In this document: in pieces, positions 59,469-64,000 of the stretch | Numbering within the stretch: the stretch's first letter is position 1 | Layout of the letters: every line of letters starts with the position of its first letter | Source of the DNA: a virus | Virus record (IMG/VR): IMGVR_UViG_3300027917_000019 | Span: 101,820-165,819 of that record | Strand: one strand, 5' to 3' | Length of the DNA: 64,000 nt | Notes under the pieces: generated by a model | The model's input: the letters and a program-made list of their open reading frames with translations, nothing else | What the model was told of the DNA's origin: nothing | Database searches by the model: none | Program-made: the position numbers and the translations under genes

Positions 59469-60713
59469 TTACTTGCGCTGCCCAGATCCCCGGCTCAGAC
59501 CGGACTTCTCTCGGGCCTTGAACAGCTTGATAGCGACGTCCGGAACAGCCACACCCGGAGGCTTGCGATCCGTGAGAAGCTTCGCAGCACTCATGGCGTT
59601 GTCGGGCTTCTCCTCCAAGACCGGCTCCAAGACTCGCATCGCCCCCGTCCACCTAGCAGGGCGATCCTCACGCTCCTGCTGGGCGGCGATAGCTACCGAA
59701 TCTAGCTGCAGGCGCAGCTTGTCCGGGCGAGCCCAGATGTGGTTGGGAATGCTTGCACGGATGCTTTCCGGCGTAGCTCCCTCCCTCATGGCTGCAGCCA
59801 ACACATCCTCCGGCTCCGCGAGATCGAATTCCCGCAGGTATGCCATGAATGCCTTAGCCACACCCTCACCAAGACAACCTTCCAAAGCCATCATACAAAG
59901 CTTGCTGGACGGTTCCTCGCCTAGCGAAAGGCAGGCTGCCAGCAAACGAATGACATTGGACCACTGCCGCTTGGATGCCCAAGGCTTGTGGCAGTTGGCT
60001 TCCGTTGTGGTGGGCTGGTGCCCCTTCATGGTGTTGGAAAGCGCCGCGTTTTCCGCTACGAAAGCAGTCACAATCGTGGCTGCCACCGGGCGGAAACGTT
60101 GCTCCCAATCCGGCTCCAGGAACCTCACGTGCGCTCCCATGCCCGGACCACCGCGTTCGAAGTCGAGCCAGTCAGCCAGCGGAAGCTCCCACTGGATCTC
60201 GCACACACGGTTGATTTCCGGCGCCGCCCAGTCACGACCGGCCGCAGCACACCAAACAGGGTTTGCAGCGATGATACGCCCGACGGTGTTGGGCAGGGTC
60301 GCATCGCCCGCGCGCCCATCCTGAACGAGCGTCATGGTAGCCGCGCCCACCTGTTGAGGACAGCTACTAGCCTCATCCCCAAACCAGATCCCATACGCGG
60401 CATCGATCAGATCTCGAATATCCTTCAGAGGCATTCGTTCGAGACAGTTCAATTCCTTGTTGTGGGCTGGAATACCTGCGATATCTTCCGGAGCCGTCTG
60501 GGGCAGCGTCGTGGTTGCCACGTGGAATTTCTTGGTGAGCTTGCGCCTGATTGCCTCCTTACCAAGAATTGCTCCCATGACCTCCACGCCCTGGGTCTTA
60601 CCTTCCCCGGGCACATCCACGAGCAGCACAGGCATGGTACGACCACCGTACCAGCCTAGCTGCACACAGATGGACATTAGCTCCATGCAGTAGTTACGAA
60701 ACTTTGCAGCCAT
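59469..60713 (-). CDS. MoxR-like AAA+ ATPase
   Basis: 414 residues. Walker A VDVPGEGKT (32-40, with Glu where Ser or Asn is common), Walker B GIWFGDEASS (108-117), sensor-1 IIAANP, and a helical C-terminal extension with basic end. Paired with the VWA-metallopeptidase protein encoded next. Such pairs act as chaperones that activate or assemble target proteins. The target here is unknown. Confidence 0.85.
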   Translation of the reverse strand: MAAKFRNYCMELMSICVQLGWYGGRTMPVLLVDVPGEGKTQGVEVMGAILGKEAIRRKLTKKFHVATTTLPQTAPEDIAGIPAHNKELNCLERMPLKDIRDLIDAAYGIWFGDEASSCPQQVGAATMTLVQDGRAGDATLPNTVGRIIAANPVWCAAAGRDWAAPEINRVCEIQWELPLADWLDFERGGPGMGAHVRFLEPDWEQRFRPVAATIVTAFVAENAALSNTMKGHQPTTTEANCHKPWASKRQWSNVIRLLAACLSLGEEPSSKLCMMALEGCLGEGVAKAFMAYLREFDLAEPEDVLAAAMREGATPESIRASIPNHIWARPDKLRLQLDSVAIAAQQEREDRPARWTGAMRVLEPVLEEKPDNAMSAAKLLTDRKPPGVAVPDVAIKLFKAREKSGLSRGSGQRK

Positions 60714-60740
60714 TTTCCTCTCTCTCTTTCTTACTCGTAC

Positions 60741-60768
60741 AGAGTAATGCGTTCTCTCTCTAAGTCAA
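60741..60768 (-). promoter_or_regulatory. TTGACT promoter-like element before the MoxR gene
   Basis: TTGACT (60768-60763), 16-nt spacer, TACTCT (60746-60741), minus strand; AGAGAGGAAA ribosome site follows. Weak -10. Confidence 0.35.
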
Positions 60769-60782
60769 GCTATCTGTCGTGC

Positions 60783-61406
60783 TCACTTGCCCGAGGTCAA
60801 CCTGGCCCGCGACTTGCGGGAATCGAGCAGGGCAAGAAGCTTTTGCCCCTCGCTGTGGCTCGAAAGCATGGCCCGCACGATATCGGTACGAATCTTCTTG
60901 CTGTTGCGATGAAGCTGGTACAGTTGCTGCTCAACCTCTCTCCGTTCCTCATGGTTCGCGTCAAGTGCACGCTTTTCTTCCTCGGCTTCGTATTCCATGA
61001 CCCCCACAACCGCCTGAACAACCTTTTCTGCGTAGAAAAACTTAGGGGCTCCGTATGACGTGACGGTTTTGCCGTCCCAATTCGACACCGGCCGAAGTAC
61101 GATGATCTCTCCGCTCCAAGTGCCGAGGATCATTTCCGTTCCCGCAAGCTTTTCCAGGTGCAGCTTGACAGACTTGACAGTCCGGCTCTTGGAAAGACTA
61201 GCAAACTGAGCGGCAATCCGCTGCGTGCTCGCGAGTCTGAAAGCTTCCTCAAGCTGTTTCCGCTCTTCTTCAAGCTCTTGCTGCCTGCGCTCCAGACTCT
61301 CCTTCAATTCTTCTACGAAGAGGTCGATGATATCGTTCTTGTTGAGCTTGAAATCCACCCCAGCAGCCTGCAGGGCGGATAGGTCGATGTTCATCTTTAC
61401 AGTCAT
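60783..61406 (-). CDS. Coiled-coil protein of the MoxR-VWA module
   Basis: 207 residues. A coiled coil of 30-40 residues (ELKESLERRQQELEEERKQLEEAF), a middle beta domain (MILGTWSGEIIVLRP) and a second helical part. No family recognised. Same orientation and spacing as the module, so probably an accessory subunit. Confidence 0.65.
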   Translation of the reverse strand: MTVKMNIDLSALQAAGVDFKLNKNDIIDLFVEELKESLERRQQELEEERKQLEEAFRLASTQRIAAQFASLSKSRTVKSVKLHLEKLAGTEMILGTWSGEIIVLRPVSNWDGKTVTSYGAPKFFYAEKVVQAVVGVMEYEAEEEKRALDANHEERREVEQQLYQLHRNSKKIRTDIVRAMLSSHSEGQKLLALLDSRKSRARLTSGK

Positions 61407-61434
61407 TTCTTCCTCGGTTGTAAAAGGTTCTCAG

Positions 61435-61456
61435 ATGTGGGTGGCGCGGTCGATTA
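61435..61456 (-). repeat. 3' element, copy 2
   Basis: TAATCGACCGCGCC starting with the TAA stop of the gene at 61454, then three variable bases and CACATC. Matches copy 1 at 57448-57469. Confidence 0.55.
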
Positions 61457-62395
61457 GTCGTCCAGAGCAAGCTCGGCCATGCCGAGGCGCTTCTCAATCT
61501 CCTCGATACCGGCGAGGTTGTCCTCCTCTGCCATCTGGTAGGACTCAGCAAGATTCTTGAGAGTCTGGCGCAGCTTGTGAGCCTGGGCGGTCATGGAAGC
61601 CAGGCCACGCTTGCCGATGCGCCTCCCACCACTGTCCATCTTGTCAAGCTCACCCTCCAGACGCCCGCAGACCCGCTCGATTTCGTCCTGCATGGCATCC
61701 GCGATGAGATCGATCGCATCCTCATCCCCGGGGACTACTCCCCGAGTGTAGATGCGAAGCTTTCCACCACCCGTCACGGCGCGCAAAGCTTCCTGTACCT
61801 GCAGCAACAGCTTGACGCGATCCTCATTCCCGCTCTTGGGCAGGAGATACTTTCCCTGGGAGTCGGGAGCCTTGACCGCACCACAGTAGGGCAGAACCCT
61901 CGTGGTGAGCCACACCTTGAGATCGTAGGTGCAGGAGTACACCTCTCGATACTCTCGCTGCTTGTTTCGGATGAAGTCGGCAGCGGGATGGTCCGGCGGA
62001 TCGATCTTGATTGAGTAGCCGTTCCCCGTATCCGAGGGGACGATCCTCGTGGTAACCTTTGTGGCGGCTGCTCCCTCGCCGTCGGAGGTCTCACGGTCCA
62101 GCTTGCTCGGGTCCAGGGCCAGGACCGAGTGGGCAGCGGTTCCCTTGCGCCCCACGGTCACGGTCTGGCTCTCCGCGTTTCCCTTGGAAAGCTCTGCAGT
62201 GGCCCTCTTGAGCGCCACACCCTCGCTCACACCACCCGGCATGAGACCCTGGGGGAAATCGGGAATGCGATCCAGAGCCGCATCCACCTCATCCACACTC
62301 AGGAATCCCCGTGCGGTAGCGGTGACTTCGATCGCTCTCACGCTCGGGTGAGAAACATCGTTCGTGGTCATCTCGTTTTGCAGTTTTTCGCTCAT
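61454..62395 (-). CDS. Hypothetical protein of the MoxR-VWA module
   Basis: 313 residues from ATG 62395 with AGAGGAG 8 nt upstream; an upstream extension to 62473 is not needed. Middle alpha/beta region (TYDLKVWLTTRVLPYCGAV) and a long helical C terminus (TAQAHKLRQTLKNLAESYQM). No family recognised. It is the first gene after a promoter-like TTGACA box and may start the module operon. Confidence 0.65.
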   Translation of the reverse strand: MSEKLQNEMTTNDVSHPSVRAIEVTATARGFLSVDEVDAALDRIPDFPQGLMPGGVSEGVALKRATAELSKGNAESQTVTVGRKGTAAHSVLALDPSKLDRETSDGEGAAATKVTTRIVPSDTGNGYSIKIDPPDHPAADFIRNKQREYREVYSCTYDLKVWLTTRVLPYCGAVKAPDSQGKYLLPKSGNEDRVKLLLQVQEALRAVTGGGKLRIYTRGVVPGDEDAIDLIADAMQDEIERVCGRLEGELDKMDSGGRRIGKRGLASMTAQAHKLRQTLKNLAESYQMAEEDNLAGIEEIEKRLGMAELALDD

Positions 62396-62413
62396 GATCA
62401 ATCTCCTCTCAGC

Positions 62414-62442
62414 TATTGTGTGTCTGTTCTCGGGCCTGTCAA
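62414..62442 (-). promoter_or_regulatory. TTGACA promoter-like element
   Basis: TTGACA (62442-62437), 17-nt spacer, ACAATA (62419-62414), or CACAAT at 16 nt, on the minus strand. The ATG at 62395 follows after AGAGGAG. Confidence 0.4.
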
Positions 62443-62853
62443 CTACTTTTCTGGCAAGCAATCCTCGTGCCACTTACCAGCCGCGTCATAGAACGACGCC
62501 TTGATTCGTGCTCTTTTGGGAGGCATCTTGTTGGTATGCTCCCGTACCCACTTCCAAAACTTTCTGGTGCAAGGACCACACACCAGGAAAGTTTCTGTGT
62601 ACTGACAACCACTGGCGGGGTGAGCTACTCCTCCACACTCTGCACAATGGCGTCCTGATGCCTTGTCCACGTGCCCATACTGTCTCCAGATAGCACGCTG
62701 GGCATTCATCCTGAACACCTGTCCTCGCTCCAAGCTCAATCCCAGGAAACCTTCCAAGAAGGCACACAGGAGAGCCAAGGACCTCAGCTCCTCCTTCATA
62801 GCCTCCAAGCCAGCATTATATGTGGCCAGGCTGACTGCGGGCGTTTGACTCAT
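62443..62853 (-). CDS. Zinc-binding hypothetical protein
   Basis: 136 residues: helical N terminus, then CAECGG...GCQ...CGPC (probable zinc site), and a basic C terminus (KMPPKRARIKAS). ATGA overlap with the next upstream gene. Function unknown. Confidence 0.65.
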   Translation of the reverse strand: MSQTPAVSLATYNAGLEAMKEELRSLALLCAFLEGFLGLSLERGQVFRMNAQRAIWRQYGHVDKASGRHCAECGGVAHPASGCQYTETFLVCGPCTRKFWKWVREHTNKMPPKRARIKASFYDAAGKWHEDCLPEK

Positions 62854-63245
62854 CGGAAATTCCTTTCCTTCGCTGCCCTCTCAGTCGAGCGGTAGTAGCG
62901 GCGCTTCTCTGGGAAAAGAATGTACTGCGCACGCTTGACCATCCAAGCCCACATCTCTTGGAGGTCCCCGCCCAAGCAGGGAATGTTTCCATAGCTTCCC
63001 CCGTCGTCACCACACGCCGTGGCGATCTCATGCACGGTGGAGGGAGACACAAAGATTTCTCCCGTGTCCTGGGCATCCTCCAACGCACACTCCAGTTGCT
63101 CTGCGCTAGTGTATCGCGCGGCATGGAAGCTCAGGTCCAGAGCTTCCTCGGGAGCACGCACCACAAAGCTTCCCTCGATCCCACAATCCTTTTCGCGATG
63201 GGAGGGGACGCGGTACGTCACAAAGATTTGTCCGAAATGAGGCAT
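62850..63245 (-). CDS. Hypothetical protein
   Basis: 131 residues from ATG 63245; the frame is open to 63305. Beta start (GQIFVTYRVPSHREK), acidic middle, basic end (FPEKRRYYRSTERAAKE). No family recognised. Confidence 0.6.
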   Translation of the reverse strand: MPHFGQIFVTYRVPSHREKDCGIEGSFVVRAPEEALDLSFHAARYTSAEQLECALEDAQDTGEIFVSPSTVHEIATACGDDGGSYGNIPCLGGDLQEMWAWMVKRAQYILFPEKRRYYRSTERAAKERNFR

Positions 63246-63267
63246 GCTATCCGATGTCCTTGTATGG

Positions 63268-63342
63268 TTAGAGGCAGAGAAGGGAGTAGCACAGAAGTAT
63301 GCCACTCAGCAGCCCCAAGGTGTCCAGGGCGAAATCAGACAT
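63268..63342 (-). CDS. 24-residue membrane micro-ORF
   Basis: ATG frame of 24 codons overlapping the preceding stop by 8 nt. Mostly one hydrophobic helix (LGLLSGILLCYSLLCL). The ribosome site is weak. May be a real micropeptide or chance. Confidence 0.4.
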   Translation of the reverse strand: MSDFALDTLGLLSGILLCYSLLCL

Positions 63343-63769
63343 TCTGAAGGTCTAGAACTTCTTTGATCTTCTTGTAAGCGTCCGCGAGGGAGAGCCCCTC
63401 CTCTCCAAGCTTTTGGAGGGCGCGAAGCTTCCCCCATCGTTGGATGAACGCGAGCAAGTCTTGCTCCTCAGCCGTCAGGGCGCGGCCCTTCTTTTTCTTG
63501 ATGCTCATAGTGCTTGTCCTCCACGTAACGCTGCCCACCTTCAGACGCTTTCCGATCGCCCGCTGGGCATAGCATTGGTAGTTTTTTCTCTCCCACCACC
63601 ACAACCACTCTGGATTCTCCACGATTTCCAGAGTCTCTGCATGAACCACAAGATCTCCCGACACTATGCGGGCGTGTCGGGCCTGCTCCAGTGTGTCACA
63701 CACTGCAAACACGGTAGCTTTGGGCAGACCATGCCCCTCATCGGGCCCGAAAACCACCAAGTATTTCAT
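63335..63769 (-). CDS. Hypothetical protein
   Basis: 144 residues. Alpha/beta first half (YLVVFGPDEGHGLPKATVFAV), basic KKKK patch in the middle, helical end (EEQDLLAFIQRWGKLRALQKLG). No family recognised. ATGA overlap with the upstream gene. Confidence 0.62.
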   Translation of the reverse strand: MKYLVVFGPDEGHGLPKATVFAVCDTLEQARHARIVSGDLVVHAETLEIVENPEWLWWWERKNYQCYAQRAIGKRLKVGSVTWRTSTMSIKKKKGRALTAEEQDLLAFIQRWGKLRALQKLGEEGLSLADAYKKIKEVLDLQNV

Positions 63770-64000
63770 GGCTGCTCCGGGATGAGGTAGACTGCCTCAC
63801 CTTGAATGTTTCCTACGTAGCAGCTAGCCCGCTGCTCGGGAGGCAGTTGCCTACCCACCCGACGCGGCGCCGTCTCCCGGGGGAAGCGAGCCCGCATCTC
63901 GCGAGCCATCGCACGAAACTCTTGCACCCGCTGATCCTGGATCAGATACGAGCGCACAAGTCCCATCTCCCAGTAGCGCGCGCGGAGGGCCTGGCAGCGG
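63766..64000 (-). CDS. Hypothetical protein, possibly truncated at the right edge
   Basis: An ATG at 63966 with GGGAG upstream gives 66 residues, but the frame stays open to the window edge (reading ALRARYWE just before that Met), so the gene may begin outside. Basic and Arg-rich (RAMAREMRARFPRE). No family recognised. Confidence 0.55.
   Translation of the reverse strand, partial: RCQALRARYWEMGLVRSYLIQDQRVQEFRAMAREMRARFPRETAPRRVGRQLPPEQRASCYVGNIQGEAVYLIPEQP

Noticed and set aside
59455-60324. 289-codon plus-strand frame opposite the MoxR gene
   Set aside because: Antisense to a well-supported AAA+ gene with Walker motifs; the product is Ser/Arg/Ala-rich with no domain.
1-64000. CRISPR array, integrase, transposase or rRNA genes
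   Set aside because: No regularly spaced direct repeats of CRISPR length and no integrase, transposase or rRNA motifs were seen on either strand; tandem repeats found are short coding repeats.

Overview
The window is part of a large tailed double-stranded DNA bacteriophage genome, probably jumbo-class. It has a phage-type replication and recombination set (helicase, primase, family A DNA polymerase, gp32-like single-strand binding protein, RecA, gp47/gp46-like nuclease pair, PD-(D/E)xK nuclease), a GpA-type large terminase and virion proteins. There are no host housekeeping genes, ribosomal RNAs or integrase. A predicted lipoprotein (7287-8600) combines two MopE-type CDGxDNDCDG motifs with a von Willebrand A (VWA) domain. 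That combination is common in myxobacteria and relatives, so a Myxococcota-like host is a reasonable but unproven guess.

Layout: from the left edge to about 38.3 kb nearly everything is on the plus strand in tightly overlapping operons. 1-7.3 kb holds helicase, primase, a CobS/CobT-like AAA+/VWA pair and a MazG-like pyrophosphohydrolase. 7.3-14.6 kb holds the lipoprotein, zinc proteins, DNA polymerase, a VWA protein and the single-strand binding protein, closed by a strong terminator at 14.6 kb. 14.7-24.9 kb holds RecA, the SbcD/SbcC-like pair, a deoxynucleotide kinase, HNH and PD-(D/E)xK nucleases, a WGR protein, an epimerase-like protein and a phosphoesterase. 25-31.3 kb holds virion proteins with repeated beta modules. 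31.3-38.3 kb holds RNase HII, a DegT-like protein without its catalytic lysine, a ParB-like protein, the large terminase and a Dam-type methyltransferase.

From 38.3 kb to the right edge everything is on the minus strand; the two halves converge on a terminator near 38.26 kb. This arm holds mostly small unknown proteins, as expected of an early host-interaction region: an AAA+ ATPase, three tandem paralogues, a (p)ppGpp-hydrolase-like HD protein, a HerA-like ATPase, a SWIM-finger DNA ligase, a HicA-like protein, a probable small terminase, and a second MoxR/VWA module whose VWA subunit has a HEAQH metallopeptidase motif. Recurrent TTGACA/TTGACT boxes lie in its gaps, suggesting several host-type promoters, whereas the plus arm is organised as long operons.

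The least ordinary items are: a 139-nt tRNA-like RNA with hairpins inserted between the acceptor and T arms (48.4 kb); a second degenerate tRNA-like element (59.4 kb); a 14-bp inverted repeat at 37.05 kb whose loop is a -10 box and whose right arm is a ribosome binding site; a 23-bp inverted repeat bracketing an AT-rich gap (52.3-52.5 kb); a Trp-Asp C-terminal tail shared by four small proteins; and two separate MoxR-VWA modules in one phage. Several genes under 60 codons were added by reading the gaps. All functions are from motif recognition by eye; no database search was possible.
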